In this document: piece by piece, positions 8,274-19,064 of the stretch | How the letters are laid out: every line of letters begins with the position of its first letter | How positions within the stretch are numbered: the first letter of the stretch is position 1 | Assembly: GCF_015999245.1 (NCBI RefSeq) | Contig: NZ_JAEAMR010000003.1 | Span: 376,010 to 440,009 of the forward strand | Source of the DNA: Streptomyces sp. AV19 | Lineage (GTDB): Bacteria; Actinomycetota; Actinomycetes; Streptomycetales; Streptomycetaceae | Length of the DNA: 64,000 bases | Direction: 5' to 3' | Made by a program: the position numbers and the translations under genes | Notes under the pieces: generated by a model | Seen by the model: only the letters and a program-made list of their open reading frames with translations | Told to the model about the DNA's origin: nothing | Databases searched by the model: none

Positions 8274-8579
8274 CGGATGGTGCGGCGGTCGCGGACGGCT
8301 GAAGCCCCGGGCTCGGTGGTGCCGTGACCTTGCCGGGGACAAGGATAGGGCTCCGCGTACCTCGTCCCGGTTGCTTCACCTCCGTGACACGATGTGGAGG
8401 TTCGGTGAAGCGGTCCTGATAATCGCAGGCGAGTGCGAATCGTGCACCGTTTTTGACGCCTCACGCGACGGGTGTTGTGTACTCGTTATGCCGGGGCCTC
8501 CCTAGGCCTCATTCGCCACGCCTCGCGCGCCAAGGGTTATACGCTTCAAAAACACATCAGAATTGGGCATTCTGCACAC
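8274..8579. other. intergenic region upstream of tRNA-Arg and dynA
   Basis: 306 bp that must carry divergent promoters. An inverted repeat (GCTTCACC at 8373-8380, GGTGAAGC at 8404-8411, with an inner TCC/GGA pairing) could be an operator or transcript hairpin. AGGATA near 8342 would read TATCCT on the minus strand, a fair -10 for the tRNA. TTATAC near 8537, about 40 nt before dynA, is a fair plus-strand -10. Confidence 0.4.
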
Positions 8580-10187
8580 GTGGCGACCTTGGACGTACGG
8601 CCCCGACTGCTCGACGCGTTGTCCGCACTGCGTGATCGCGTCGACGCCGCACGATTCCCTCTCCCCCTTCCCGGCGCCGCCCGCGCCCGTCGCAACCGGG
8701 TCGAACTGCTGGCGCAGCTCGACGACTACTTGGTGCCCCGGCTGTGCGCCCCCGAAGCGCCGTTGCTGGCGGTGGTCGGGGGGTCCACCGGGGCGGGCAA
8801 GTCCACTCTGGTGAACTCGCTGGTGGGGCGGCGGGTCACCGAGGCGGGGGTGCTGCGGCCCACCACGCACACCCCTGTCCTCGTCTGTCACCCCGATGAT
8901 CACCACTGGTTCGCCGGGCCCCGGGTGCTGCCGGCGCTGCGGAGGGTCTGGGTGCCCTCGCAGGACGGGGCGCCCGCGGAGCCGCCCGTGCCCGAGGGGG
9001 CCGAGGACGACGAGCGGCCCGGGCTGCGGATCGAGACCGACCGCAGGCTGCCGCGCGGGCTGGCGCTGCTCGACGCCCCCGACATCGACTCGCTCGTGGC
9101 CCGCAACCGCGAGCTCGCCGCCGAGCTGATCTGCGCAGCCGACATCTGGGTCCTGGTCACCACCGCCACCCGCTACGCCGACGCCGTCCCCTGGCACCTG
9201 CTGCGCGCCGCCAAGGAGTACGACGTCACGCTCGTCACGGTGGTGGACCGGGTGCCGCACCAAGTCACCGGGGAGGTGGCCCGGCAGTTCGGGGCGCTGC
9301 TGGAGGCCGCCGGGCTGGGGGACGTCCCCCGGTTCACCATCCCCGAACTGCCCGAGTCCGTCGCCGGCGGCAGCGGGCTGCTGCCCGTGACGGCCGTCGC
9401 GGGGCTGCGGTCCTGGCTGATCCAGCGGGCCCAGGACCCCGCCTCGCGGACCGTGGCCCGGGCCCGTACCGCCAACGGCGTCCTCGCCTCGCTCGGCACC
9501 CGGCTGCCGGGGCTCGCCGGGGCCGCGGCCATCCAGCACTCCACCGCCGTCCGGCTGCTCCAGCGGGCCGAGGACGCCTACGGCCGGGCCGCCGAGCGGG
9601 TGCGGCGCGACGCCGCGGCGGGCGAGGCGCTCGCCGGGGACGCGCTGACGCACTGGCGCGGCTATCCGCGCGACAGCACACCCGAGGAACTGCTGACCGC
9701 GCTGACCAACGCCTTCACCGCCCTTCTGGGCTGCGCCGTCGACGCCGCGGACGAGGAGATCGCCGTCCCCGGCGACCCCGCCGCGGGCGCGGTGCTCGCC
9801 CCGCGCGACGCGGAGGGCGCCGCGGCCCGGATCGGGGTGGCCGTGCGGCACTGGCGGCGCTGCCTGGAGGAGATCGCGGAGGAGGAGGTGCGGGCTGTCG
9901 AGCGCGGCGCCCCCGCCGACGCGGACCGGGTGACCGCCCTGCTCGCCGCGGCGCTGCTGGGCGGCCGGCGGGCCCACGCCGCCGGGGAGGGCCTGGCCGA
10001 GGTCCTGGGCGCGCAGCGCGCCCAGCGGCTGCGCGACCGCGGCGGCGTCCTGCTCGACGAGTGCATGGAGCGGGTCCTGGACGCGGAGCGGGACCGCCGG
10101 ACCGCCCCCCTCGACGCCCTCGATGTGACGCCGGATCATCAGGTCGAGCTCATCGCGGCGTTGTCCGTACTGCAGAAGGAAAGGTGA
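8580..10187 (+). CDS. dynA: dynamin-like GTPase, DynA-type
   Basis: A 535-residue GTPase of the bacterial dynamin superfamily. The P-loop [10 protein letters not shown] (67-76) is followed by the switch region LRPTTHTPV, the DxPD-type motif LLDAPDIDS and VTVVDRV in the G4 position, then a long helical region with no transmembrane segment. In Streptomyces an adjacent pair of such proteins, DynA and DynB, stabilises FtsZ rings during sporulation septation; gene order and domain layout fit. The GTG at 8580 gives the family-like start [14 protein letters not shown]; the ribosome site is poor. Its stop overlaps dynB (GTGA). Confidence 0.8.
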   Translation: MATLDVRPRLLDALSALRDRVDAARFPLPLPGAARARRNRVELLAQLDDYLVPRLCAPEAPLLAVVGGSTGAGKSTLVNSLVGRRVTEAGVLRPTTHTPVLVCHPDDHHWFAGPRVLPALRRVWVPSQDGAPAEPPVPEGAEDDERPGLRIETDRRLPRGLALLDAPDIDSLVARNRELAAELICAADIWVLVTTATRYADAVPWHLLRAAKEYDVTLVTVVDRVPHQVTGEVARQFGALLEAAGLGDVPRFTIPELPESVAGGSGLLPVTAVAGLRSWLIQRAQDPASRTVARARTANGVLASLGTRLPGLAGAAAIQHSTAVRLLQRAEDAYGRAAERVRRDAAAGEALAGDALTHWRGYPRDSTPEELLTALTNAFTALLGCAVDAADEEIAVPGDPAAGAVLAPRDAEGAAARIGVAVRHWRRCLEEIAEEEVRAVERGAPADADRVTALLAAALLGGRRAHAAGEGLAEVLGAQRAQRLRDRGGVLLDECMERVLDAERDRRTAPLDALDVTPDHQVELIAALSVLQKER

Positions 10188-12130
10188 CCGCGGTGCACTC
10201 CGCCGACAGCCGCTGCGGGCAACAACCGCCGCCCGCCCCCGACACCGACGGACGCTCCTGGGACGACGGGGTGATCGCGCGCCGCGCGTGCCCCGAGCGG
10301 CCGGAGCACGAGAGGGCCGACCCGGAGGAGCCCGCCGCGCGGCCCGCGCCCCGGGCCACGACCGCGCTCGGGGGCACGCTCCTGTCCCGGCTCGACGCCC
10401 TGCGCGAGCTGGTGGGCCTGTCCCGGGCGCGGCTGGACGGCGCCATGCTCGCCGAGGCGGGCCGGGTGCTGGAGGAGGCCGCCGTGCGGCAGCGGCACTC
10501 GCTCGACCTCACCGTGGTGGCGATCGCCGGATCGACGGGCAGCGGCAAGTCCACGCTGTTCAACGCCCTCGCCCGGGCCCAGCTCTCCGAGGCCGGGGTG
10601 CGCCGGCCCACCACCGCCGCGCCTGTGGCCTGCGCCTTCGCCGATCGCGCCGACGGAATGCTGGACCGCCTCGGGGTCCCGGCCCGCTCGCGCCGGCAGC
10701 CGCCGCGCCCCTACGACCCGCAGCTCGCCGGCGTCGTCCTGCTCGACCTGCCCGACCACGACTCCGCCGCGGCCGGCCACCGGGAGCAGGTCGACCGGCT
10801 GCTCGGGCTGGTGGACGCGGTGATCTGGGTGGTGGACCCGGAGAAGTACGCGGACGCGGTGCTCCACGAGCAGTACCTGCGGCCGCTGGCCGGGTACGCG
10901 GAGGTGACCTTCGTCGTCCTCAACCAGCTGGACCGGCTCTCGGTGGACGCCGTGGACCAGGTGCTGGACGACCTGCGCCGGCTGCTGGACGAGGACGGGC
11001 TCGCGCTCGGCGAGCACGGCGAGCCGGGGGCGACGGTGCTGGCCCTGTCGGCGCTCACCGGTGAGGGGGTCGGCGAACTGCGCGAGGCGCTCGGCCAGTT
11101 CGCGGCCCGCCGGTGCGCGGCCGAGCTGCGGCTGACCGCCGACGTGGACGGCGCCTCGCGGCGGCTGCGCCCGGCCTACGTGGCCGACGGGCGGCCGGGG
11201 CTGACCGACGGGATGCGGCTGGACTTCGAGGACCGGCTCGCGGAGGCGGTCGGAGCCCGCGCCTCCGGGCTGCGCGCCGAGCGGACCTGGCTGCGGGGCG
11301 CCGAGCGGGCGTGCGGGACAGTGTGGGGCCGGGCGTGGCGGTTGTGGCTGAGGTGGTGCGACCGGACGGGCGTGCCGGGGGCGGAGGGCGAGGACGAGGC
11401 GCCGCAGCAGCGCCGCACGGCGTCGCGGCCGCTGGTGGAACAGGCGGTGCGGACGCTGGTGCACGAGGCGTCCGCCGGGCTGCCGGGACCCTGGGCCCTG
11501 GCCGTGCGCGAGGCGGCGGTGCGCGGCGCGGTGGGGCTGGCGGAGGCCCTGGACGAGGCGGGCGCCGCGGCCCCCGTGCCGGCGGCGCGCCGCGAGGGCG
11601 ACACGGGCGGGTGGAACGCGGGCGGCCGGTGGGGCTGGGCGGCGCGCAGCGGGGGGTGGCGGACCGCGGGATGGCCCACGGGGGCGTGGCGTACGGGCGG
11701 TTGGCGTACGGGTGGATGGCGGACCGCGGGGCGGCGCACGGGGGCCGGGCGGACGCGGGGTGCGGAGGCGCCGAGGCTGGTGCGGCCCCGCTGGTGGGCG
11801 GTGGCCCTGGGGACGCAGGCGACGTTCGTGCTGCTGCAACTGCTCGGGGTGGCGGGGCTGGTGGCCGAGGTGTGCGGCGCGCTGGATCTGGAGTGGTGGA
11901 TTCCGGGGGTCGTGGCGGCGGGGAGCGGGGCGGGTGCGCCGGCCCTGGCGTGGGGCTGCCGGATGGCGGCGCGGGGACCGGCCCGGGGGTACGGGCTGGA
12001 GACGGAGCGCAGGCTGCGCGGTGCGGCCGCGTCGTTGGGGCGGGAGCGGGTGCTGGAGCCGGTGGCGGCCGAGCTGCTGCGGTACCGGGAGGTCCGGGCC
12101 CAGTTCGTGGTGGCCGCCGGGGAGCTGTGA
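10184..12130 (+). CDS. dynB: dynamin-like membrane GTPase, DynB-type
   Basis: A 648-residue partner of the preceding GTPase. P-loop [15 protein letters not shown], switch [29 protein letters not shown] (G4) and ALSALTG (G5) are all present. Two predicted transmembrane segments near the C-terminus (around [20 protein letters not shown] and [12 protein letters not shown]) make it the membrane-bound member. Just before them is an odd Trp-Gly-Arg-Thr repeat linker (about 11605-11757). The GTG at 10184 overlaps the dynA stop; a GTG at 10193, 8 nt after GAAAGG, is an alternative start. Inferred role: septum stabilisation with DynA. Confidence 0.78.
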   Translation: MTAVHSADSRCGQQPPPAPDTDGRSWDDGVIARRACPERPEHERADPEEPAARPAPRATTALGGTLLSRLDALRELVGLSRARLDGAMLAEAGRVLEEAAVRQRHSLDLTVVAIAGSTGSGKSTLFNALARAQLSEAGVRRPTTAAPVACAFADRADGMLDRLGVPARSRRQPPRPYDPQLAGVVLLDLPDHDSAAAGHREQVDRLLGLVDAVIWVVDPEKYADAVLHEQYLRPLAGYAEVTFVVLNQLDRLSVDAVDQVLDDLRRLLDEDGLALGEHGEPGATVLALSALTGEGVGELREALGQFAARRCAAELRLTADVDGASRRLRPAYVADGRPGLTDGMRLDFEDRLAEAVGARASGLRAERTWLRGAERACGTVWGRAWRLWLRWCDRTGVPGAEGEDEAPQQRRTASRPLVEQAVRTLVHEASAGLPGPWALAVREAAVRGAVGLAEALDEAGAAAPVPAARREGDTGGWNAGGRWGWAARSGGWRTAGWPTGAWRTGGWRTGGWRTAGRRTGAGRTRGAEAPRLVRPRWWAVALGTQATFVLLQLLGVAGLVAEVCGALDLEWWIPGVVAAGSGAGAPALAWGCRMAARGPARGYGLETERRLRGAAASLGRERVLEPVAAELLRYREVRAQFVVAAGEL

Positions 12131-12197
12131 CGGGGGATCAGTGAGCGTGTGGGGATTGGGGATCCGGGGGCGGTCGCGGCTCCTGTGGGTGATGCGG

Positions 12198-12224
12198 TTG
12201 TCCACAATCCGCGCCTTGTCCACA
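12198..12224 (+). promoter_or_regulatory. two perfect DnaA boxes upstream of ssbB
   Basis: TTGTCCACA occurs twice in the same orientation, at 12198-12206 and 12216-12224, 18 bp apart. This is the preferred Streptomyces DnaA 9-mer. Weaker reverse-strand matches (TGTGGGTGA near 12184, TGTGGGGAT near 12149) flank them. They lie 91-117 bp before the ssbB start, so DnaA could control this gene, or the site could titrate DnaA. Confidence 0.65.
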
Positions 12225-12314
12225 GGGGTCAGCGGGCTTGCGTGAGCCCGTGCACCATGGGGCCAGGACCCGGTCGCGGGGAGCGAACGGGCCGGTCGAC
12301 GGGGGAGGCATGGG

Positions 12315-12770
12315 ATGAACGAGACGCTGGTGACGGTCGTGGGCAATGTGGCGACCCAGCCGGACTTCCGGCAGACGGCGAACGGGTCGGCGGTCGCACA
12401 CTTCCGGCTGGCGGCGACGGTGCGCCGCTGGGACCGGGGGCGCGAGGAGTGGGCGGATGCCCATACGAGCTTCTACTCGGTGTGGGCGTGGCGGACCCTG
12501 GCGTCCAACGTGGTGGCGTCCGTGACGATCGGTGAACCACTGATCGTGCGCGGGAAGTTGAGGATCACCTCGCAGGAACGGGACGGGAAACGCTGGGTGT
12601 CGGCGGACATCGACGCGCTCTCCCTCGGCCATGACCTCGCCCGGGGCACCTCGGCGTTCCGCCGGGTGTCGCAGGCCCGGCCGCTGCCGGTCGAGCCGGT
12701 GCGGATGGCGGGGGTGGCGGCGCGGGCGGTCGCGGACGCGGAGGCGGCGGCCGATGTGGCCGCCCGGTGA
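12315..12770 (+). CDS. ssbB: single-stranded DNA-binding protein, SsbB-type paralogue
   Basis: A 151-residue OB-fold SSB: MNETLVTVVGNVATQPDFR, then VAHFRLAATVRRWD, SFYSVWAWRTLASNV and GEPLIVRGKLRI are the conserved strands. It ends in Ala/Val-rich sequence and lacks the acidic C-terminal DDDxPF tip through which the main SSB recruits repair proteins, as expected for the SsbB paralogue that serves chromosome segregation in sporulating hyphae. The ATG at 12315 follows GGGGGAGG by about 6 nt. Neighbouring dynAB supports a sporulation role. Two DnaA boxes lie upstream. Confidence 0.85.
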   Translation: MNETLVTVVGNVATQPDFRQTANGSAVAHFRLAATVRRWDRGREEWADAHTSFYSVWAWRTLASNVVASVTIGEPLIVRGKLRITSQERDGKRWVSADIDALSLGHDLARGTSAFRRVSQARPLPVEPVRMAGVAARAVADAEAAADVAAR

Positions 12771-12858
12771 GGGGCCGCAGGTGGACCGCTGGGCAACTGC
12801 CCTGTGAAATGGGTGGTTTGTCCTCGGGGATTTGTCGATAATGCCGAGCTGAACACCT

Positions 12859-12879
12859 GATTCCGATAACGATTCCGAT
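12859..12879 (+). promoter_or_regulatory. direct repeat upstream of the surface-protein gene
   Basis: GATTCCGAT is repeated with a 12-bp period (12859-12867 and 12871-12879) and is followed by CGGATCGG. It lies about 155 bp before the thioester-protein start, in otherwise unremarkable intergenic DNA. A regulator-binding site is possible; no matching known consensus comes to mind. Confidence 0.3.
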
Positions 12880-13033
12880 TCGGATCGGCCGTCCGAAAGG
12901 CCGGTGTGTTCAGCGGGTTGTACGCGCTCCCTAGGATCCCGTTGGTAGCAACGGGGGCTGCTGCTTCGTGGGTTGCCTGGCGAGGCCTGTGATGAGTTGC
13001 CACGGCCGGCCGCGCCCATCCGAAAGGAAAGTC

Positions 13034-14503
13034 ATGAGCTCTGTGTTGAGGCGCGGTTCCGCGCGCCTCGCGACGGCCGTTCTGGCGACGGCTCTGGCCG
13101 TGGCCGGTGCGGTGGGCACGGCCGGCGCGGCCGTGGTGGAGGAGGGGCCGCAGGACGCGGGCGGCGTCACCGCGACGCTCGGCGGCGAGATGCCGGCCAA
13201 GGCGTGGGCGCACGTCAAGGGCGGCAGCAGACCCGGGAACGTCATGGCGGGCCTGTTCGAGATGAAGGTCGAGGGCGGCGGCACCCTCCAGACCTACTGC
13301 GTGGACATCGACACCGGCACCGTCAACGGCGCCGCGTACAAGGAGGCCGGCTGGAGCGAGTCGTCGCTGCAGAACAACCCCCGGGCGGGGAGGATCCGCT
13401 GGATCCTCCAGAACTCCTACCCCCGGGTCGACGACCTCGCCGCGCTGGCCCGGAAGTCCGGGGCCGGCACCCTCGACGCCGACCGGGCCGCCGCCGGCAC
13501 CCAGGTCGCCATCTGGCGCTACTCGGACGGCGCGAACGTCGAGGCGAACGACCCCGCGGCCGAGAAGCTCGCCGACTACCTCTACGAGAAGGCCGAGGAC
13601 CTGAAGGAGCCCGCGGCCTCCCTCTCGCTCGACCCCCTCGCCGTCTCCGGCAGACCCGGCGGCCGGATCGGCCCGGTGACCGTCCGCACCAACGCGGACA
13701 GCGTCACCATCACTCCCTCCGGTGACGCCGGTCCCCGGAATGTGAAGATCGTTGACAAGGCGGGCAAGCCCGTCACCACCACGGCCGACGGCGGCCGGCT
13801 CTACTTCGACGTCCCGGCCGGCACCCCGGACGGCGGCACCTCGTTCACGGCCGCGGTCAACACCGAGGTCCCCGTGGGCCGGGCGTTCATAGGCGACCGG
13901 ATCCGGACCCAGACGATGATTCTGGCCGGCTCCAGCCGGAGCGCCGCGACGGCGGTCGCCACCGCCCACTGGGCGAAGAAGGGTGCCGTCCCGGCGGTGT
14001 CCGCCCGGAAGAAGTGCGCCGAGGGCGGGCTGGAGATCACCGCGGGCAACCGCGGCGACAGGCCGTACACCGTCGTGATCGACGGCAGAAGGCACCGGGT
14101 GGAGCCGGGGCGCTCGCGGACCGTGCTGGTGAAGGCCGCCGAGGACCGGCCGTACCGGATCGCGGTCGGCGGGCCGGGCGGCTTCTCACGGACCTTCTCC
14201 GGGGTCCTGGACTGCCGGACGGGCGCCTCGGACGTCACCACCACCGCCACCGCCGTGGGCGACACGACCGGCGGGGCCGGGCCGTCCCCGTCCGGTTCTC
14301 CGGCGCCCGCTCCGGCGGACGGTGCGGACGGTTCCCCGGGGCGGTCCGGCCTGCCGTCCCCGGACGCCGACAGTGACCTCGCCGTCACCGGCGGCAGCGG
14401 CGCGACCCCCGCCACCGTGGGCATCGCGGCGGCGCTGGTCGTCGTCGGCGGCGCGGCGGTCTTCCTCCTCCGCAGGAAGAAGGCACCGGCCACGGACGAG
14501 TGA
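13034..14503 (+). CDS. thioester-domain, sortase-anchored surface protein
   Basis: A 489-residue secreted protein. The signal peptide (cleavage near residue 32) is followed by a thioester domain with Cys89 in TYCVDIDTG and the TQxA motif GTQVAIW with Gln157, the pair that forms an internal Cys-Gln thioester in bacterial adhesins and in Streptomyces wall proteins. Ig-like beta domains (about 190-410), a Pro/Ser/Gly-rich wall-spanning linker, an LAVTG sorting signal, a hydrophobic helix and RRKK tail follow. The ATG at 13034 has AAAGGAAAG just upstream. It should be anchored by a class E-type sortase and could bind surfaces covalently. Confidence 0.88.
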   Translation: MSSVLRRGSARLATAVLATALAVAGAVGTAGAAVVEEGPQDAGGVTATLGGEMPAKAWAHVKGGSRPGNVMAGLFEMKVEGGGTLQTYCVDIDTGTVNGAAYKEAGWSESSLQNNPRAGRIRWILQNSYPRVDDLAALARKSGAGTLDADRAAAGTQVAIWRYSDGANVEANDPAAEKLADYLYEKAEDLKEPAASLSLDPLAVSGRPGGRIGPVTVRTNADSVTITPSGDAGPRNVKIVDKAGKPVTTTADGGRLYFDVPAGTPDGGTSFTAAVNTEVPVGRAFIGDRIRTQTMILAGSSRSAATAVATAHWAKKGAVPAVSARKKCAEGGLEITAGNRGDRPYTVVIDGRRHRVEPGRSRTVLVKAAEDRPYRIAVGGPGGFSRTFSGVLDCRTGASDVTTTATAVGDTTGGAGPSPSGSPAPAPADGADGSPGRSGLPSPDADSDLAVTGGSGATPATVGIAAALVVVGGAAVFLLRRKKAPATDE

Positions 14504-14659
14504 GCCCCGGCTGCGGGCGGCCGGGAACGGCACGGCCGGGCGCCCGCCGCGGGGAATCGCGTTTTCGTCCGGGGCCGCCGGTACGGCAAGATGGGATACG
14601 TCTGCCCTCATGCGGGCGGAGCCGCACATTGGCCCTTCTCCACTGCCGGACGGTTTCTC

Positions 14660-16324
<1,665 letters not shown>

Positions 16325-16326
16325 GC

Positions 16327-16773
16327 GTGGCGCGCCACATCTACTCCTGCCCCCTGCGCTGGTCGGACATGGACGCCTTCGGCCATGTCAACAACGCCGT
16401 CTTCCTGAGCTATCTCGAAGAGGCGCGGATCGACTTCATGTTCCGGCTGGCGCCGGCCGACGGGCCGTCCTTCAAGGGCGGTTCCGTCGTGGCCCGGCAC
16501 GAGATCGACTACCTGCGTCCGCTGGTGCACCGGTACGAGCCGGTGACGATCGAGACCTGGGTGACGAGGGTCGGTACCGCGTCGACGACCGTGTCCTACG
16601 AGGTCAAGGACGCGGACGCGACGTATGTGCGGGCCAGCACGGTCGTCGTGCCGATCGACCTGGAGACGGGCCGGCCGCGGCGGCTCACCGCCGAGGAGAG
16701 GGAACTGCTGGAGCAGTACCGGGACGAGGCGCCGGAGTCGTCGGAGCCGTCCGAGGGGGCCGTCGCCGCATGA
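16327..16773 (+). CDS. 4HBT-type acyl-CoA thioesterase
   Basis: A 148-residue hot-dog fold thioesterase. The hallmark RWSDMDAFGHVNNAVFLSYLEEAR includes the catalytic Asp of the YbgC/FcbC group. It should hydrolyse acyl-CoA thioesters in the cytosol; chain preference cannot be read from sequence. The GTG at 16327 is 2 nt after the ettA stop and its own stop overlaps the next start (ATGA), so ettA, this gene and the next form an operon. Confidence 0.88.
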   Translation: MARHIYSCPLRWSDMDAFGHVNNAVFLSYLEEARIDFMFRLAPADGPSFKGGSVVARHEIDYLRPLVHRYEPVTIETWVTRVGTASTTVSYEVKDADATYVRASTVVVPIDLETGRPRRLTAEERELLEQYRDEAPESSEPSEGAVAA

Positions 16774-17453
16774 GCGGGGAGGGGGAGCGGCTGAGGTTCG
16801 CCGACGCCGGGGAGGCGGCCGATCTGGCCGCCTTCCTCGCCCGGTTGATCCGCTACGACCGGGCCGCGGTCGTGCGGCTCCAGGCGGGCGGGGGAGTGCT
16901 GGCCGTCTTCGGCCGGCCGCCGTCCTTCGAGGTGCTGGCCATCCGGACGGCCCGGCTGCTGGACCAGGGTGTGGTCGATGTGACCGTGTCGGCGGGGCAG
17001 CTCGCGGACGCGGTCGACGCGGGCTCGTCGTCGGAGGGCGGGCTCGTCGTCCCGGTGCCCCCGGGGGTCACCGGGCCGCCGTGGACGGGCGTGCTGCCGC
17101 CGCGCGGCGGCTGGCAGCGGGTTTCCGGCATGCCGGACGTCGCCGCGGTGCGCGGCGCGGTCGGCGCGGCGGTCGCGGAGTTCCGCTCGCGCGACGAGGC
17201 GCTGCCGGAGCAGCGGCGTACGCGGGCGGAGCGGGACCGCATCGGGCGGGAGATCTGGTCGCGGACGTTGGGGGAGACGGGGCTGCCGTTGCGGGCGGCG
17301 CATGCGGCGCAGGCGTTGGGGTTTTTGGCGGCGGGTGCGCCGGAGGCGCCGGCGCTGTTCGCTGCTGGGGGCTGGTTGCGGTTGCGGACGCCGTACGGGT
17401 CGATTGTGGTGCGGACGGGTGGGTTTACGGGGTTGACTGTCACGCCCGCGTGA
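16770..17453 (+). CDS. conserved hypothetical protein, 227 aa
   Basis: A 227-residue cytoplasmic protein with no recognised domain. The first half reads DLAAFLARLIRYDRAAVVRL and then GVLAVFGRPPSFEVLAIRT; the second half is helical and ends in GSIVVRTGGFTGLTVTPA. Its conserved coupling to the ettA-thioesterase pair through an ATGA overlap suggests a linked role. Base composition in the last 150 bp becomes richer in GTT/TTG codons than the rest of the gene. Confidence 0.7.
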   Translation: MSGEGERLRFADAGEAADLAAFLARLIRYDRAAVVRLQAGGGVLAVFGRPPSFEVLAIRTARLLDQGVVDVTVSAGQLADAVDAGSSSEGGLVVPVPPGVTGPPWTGVLPPRGGWQRVSGMPDVAAVRGAVGAAVAEFRSRDEALPEQRRTRAERDRIGREIWSRTLGETGLPLRAAHAAQALGFLAAGAPEAPALFAAGGWLRLRTPYGSIVVRTGGFTGLTVTPA

Positions 17454-17462
17454 GGGGTTTGC

Positions 17463-17669
17463 CCCCGGCCCTCCCCCAGAGGGGGCACCCCCATTTCACC
17501 GTTTCTTCCGGGGCTCCGCCCCTCGGCCCGGCACCGCGCTCCGCGCGGTGGTGCGGGGGCTTCGCCCCCTGCGCCCCCACCGGGGCTTCGCCCCTGGACC
17601 CCGCTTCGGGGCTCCGCCCCGGACCCCGTATCGCGGCTTCGCCGCTCGTCCTCAAACGCCGGACGGGCT
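17463..17669. repeat. GC-rich repeat block, family shared with 40541-40792
   Basis: A downstream region made of short hairpins (GGGGCTTCGCCCC and GGGGCTCCGCCCC types) with two recognisable repeats. A segment of about 50 bp at 17463-17513 (containing CCCCCAGAGGGGGCACCCCC and TTTCACCGTTTCTTCCGGGG) and a 21-bp segment at 17649-17669 (with CTCAAACGCCGGACGGG) both recur inverted at 40666-40771. Both are common 3'-flanking repeats in Streptomyces. The block probably terminates the ettA operon and the globin gene. Confidence 0.75.
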
Positions 17670-17674
17670 ACGGG

Positions 17675-18079
17675 TCACCCCGGACTGTTGATCATCGACG
17701 CCGCCGCATACGTCAGGTACTTCCACAGCTGCTGCTCGTGCTCGGGGGACAGCCCCAGGTCGTCCACCGCCGCGCGCATGTGGGTCAGCCAGGCGTCGTG
17801 GGCGGCGCGGTCCACCGTGAAGGGGGCGTGGCGCATGCGGAGCCTGGGGTGGCCGCGGTTCTCGCTGTAGGTGCGGGGGCCGCCCCAGTACTGCATGAGG
17901 AACGTGGCCATGCGGTCCTCGGCCGGGCCGAGGTCCTCCTCCGGGTACATCGGCCGCAGCAGCGGGTCCGCGGCCACCCCCTCGTAGAAACGGCGGGCCA
18001 GACGCCGGAAGGTCGCCTCGCCGCCGACCTGCTCGTAGAAGGTCTGCCCAGGAAGCGTGCCGCGCGGAATCTCGTTCAC
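17675..18079 (-). CDS. glbO: group II truncated haemoglobin
   Basis: A 134-residue globin of the trHbO class, binding haem for oxygen or NO chemistry in the cytosol. Recognisable are TFYEQVGGEATFRRLARRFY, PMYPEEDLGPAEDR, FLMQYWGGPRTYSENRGHPR and RLRMRHAPFTV with the proximal His of the F helix. The length matches the family. The start appears to be the GTG at 18079 (NEIPRGTLPGQTFYEQ); GGAGAG abuts it closely. It is a single gene on the minus strand, 57 nt downstream of the FHA gene. Confidence 0.88.
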   Translation of the reverse strand: MNEIPRGTLPGQTFYEQVGGEATFRRLARRFYEGVAADPLLRPMYPEEDLGPAEDRMATFLMQYWGGPRTYSENRGHPRLRMRHAPFTVDRAAHDAWLTHMRAAVDDLGLSPEHEQQLWKYLTYAAASMINSPG

Positions 18080-18136
18080 CTCTCCATGGTCGCAGACCGG
18101 TGGAGGAGGACTCCCGGCGTAGGTCCGCAGGGCCCG

Positions 18137-19006
18137 TCAGCCCCGGTGGACGGTGATCGTCGTCCAGGCGCCGACGTGCACCCGGTCGCCCTCCTGGAGC
18201 GGGACGGGGACGTAGGGCTGGATCGGGTCCTCGGAGCCGTTGATCGTCGTGCCGTTGGTGGAGTCCTGGTCGACCACGGCCCAGCTGCCGTCGGGCTGCT
18301 CGACGAGCACGGCGTGCTGGTGCGAGACGCCCGGATCCTCCGGCGGGCGGGAGAGGTCGATGTCGGGCGACTCCCCGGTGCTGTGGCGGCGGCGGCCGAT
18401 GGTGACCTGGGGGCCGGTGAGCCGGCACTGCTGCTCGGGCGAGTACGCGGGCAGGTTCAGGCCCGCCGCCTCCGGGCCGCTGCGGTTCATCATCGACCGG
18501 AAGTAGTCCCGGTCGGGGGCTATCACCGCGATCCAGCCGGCCGGAGGGGCCGCCGGGGCGCTCGGCGGCGGCAGGATCCAGTCGCCGTCCTCCGGGCCCG
18601 GGACCGGGGGCTGCGGGGCGAGCGGCTCGGCCGGGCGGTTGATCCGGGACGGCCGGGACCCGTGGTACTCAAAGGTGTGCGGGGCCTGGGGGTGCGCCGG
18701 CGGAGGCGGCGCCGACTCGAACCCCTGGGGCTGCGGGGGCGCCACATACGGGGAGGGCGACTGCAGCATGAAGTTGTACGCGCACTCCTCGCAGAACGGG
18801 GCCTGTGCCTCGCGGGGCGTACGGCACTGCGGGCACAGTTCGGCCTGCATGGTCGCCTCGGCGGCGGGACCGGGGTAGGCGGGCGGGCCGGGCGGAGGCG
18901 GCGGGGCCACGGGCCCCGTGGCCGCGGGTGTCCCGGACATCCGGTGCCCGCACACCTCGCACCAGTCGTCGGCCACCGACTGGTGGCCGTTCGGGCAGGT
19001 CGGCAT
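18137..19006 (-). CDS. FHA-domain protein with two zinc ribbons
   Basis: A 289-residue soluble protein. Two short zinc ribbons open it (CPNGH..CEVCG at 4-20 and CPQCR..FCEECA at 58-76). A Pro-rich linker follows, then a C-terminal FHA domain (about 200-289) with TIGRRR, VSHQHAVL, DSTNGTTING and VHVGAWTTI, all the phosphothreonine-binding signatures. It is the last gene of the PknG signalling operon and could be its phosphopeptide reader or substrate, in the way mycobacterial GarA serves PknG. The ATG at 19006 has GAGGGGG about 10 nt upstream; an in-frame TTG 11 codons earlier is less likely. Confidence 0.87.
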   Translation of the reverse strand: MPTCPNGHQSVADDWCEVCGHRMSGTPAATGPVAPPPPPGPPAYPGPAAEATMQAELCPQCRTPREAQAPFCEECAYNFMLQSPSPYVAPPQPQGFESAPPPPAHPQAPHTFEYHGSRPSRINRPAEPLAPQPPVPGPEDGDWILPPPSAPAAPPAGWIAVIAPDRDYFRSMMNRSGPEAAGLNLPAYSPEQQCRLTGPQVTIGRRRHSTGESPDIDLSRPPEDPGVSHQHAVLVEQPDGSWAVVDQDSTNGTTINGSEDPIQPYVPVPLQEGDRVHVGAWTTITVHRG

Positions 19007-19064
19007 GTCGGTCGTGTCCCCCTCTTGCGCCGTGTCCAACTGTCCAACTGGTCTGCCAGCACTG

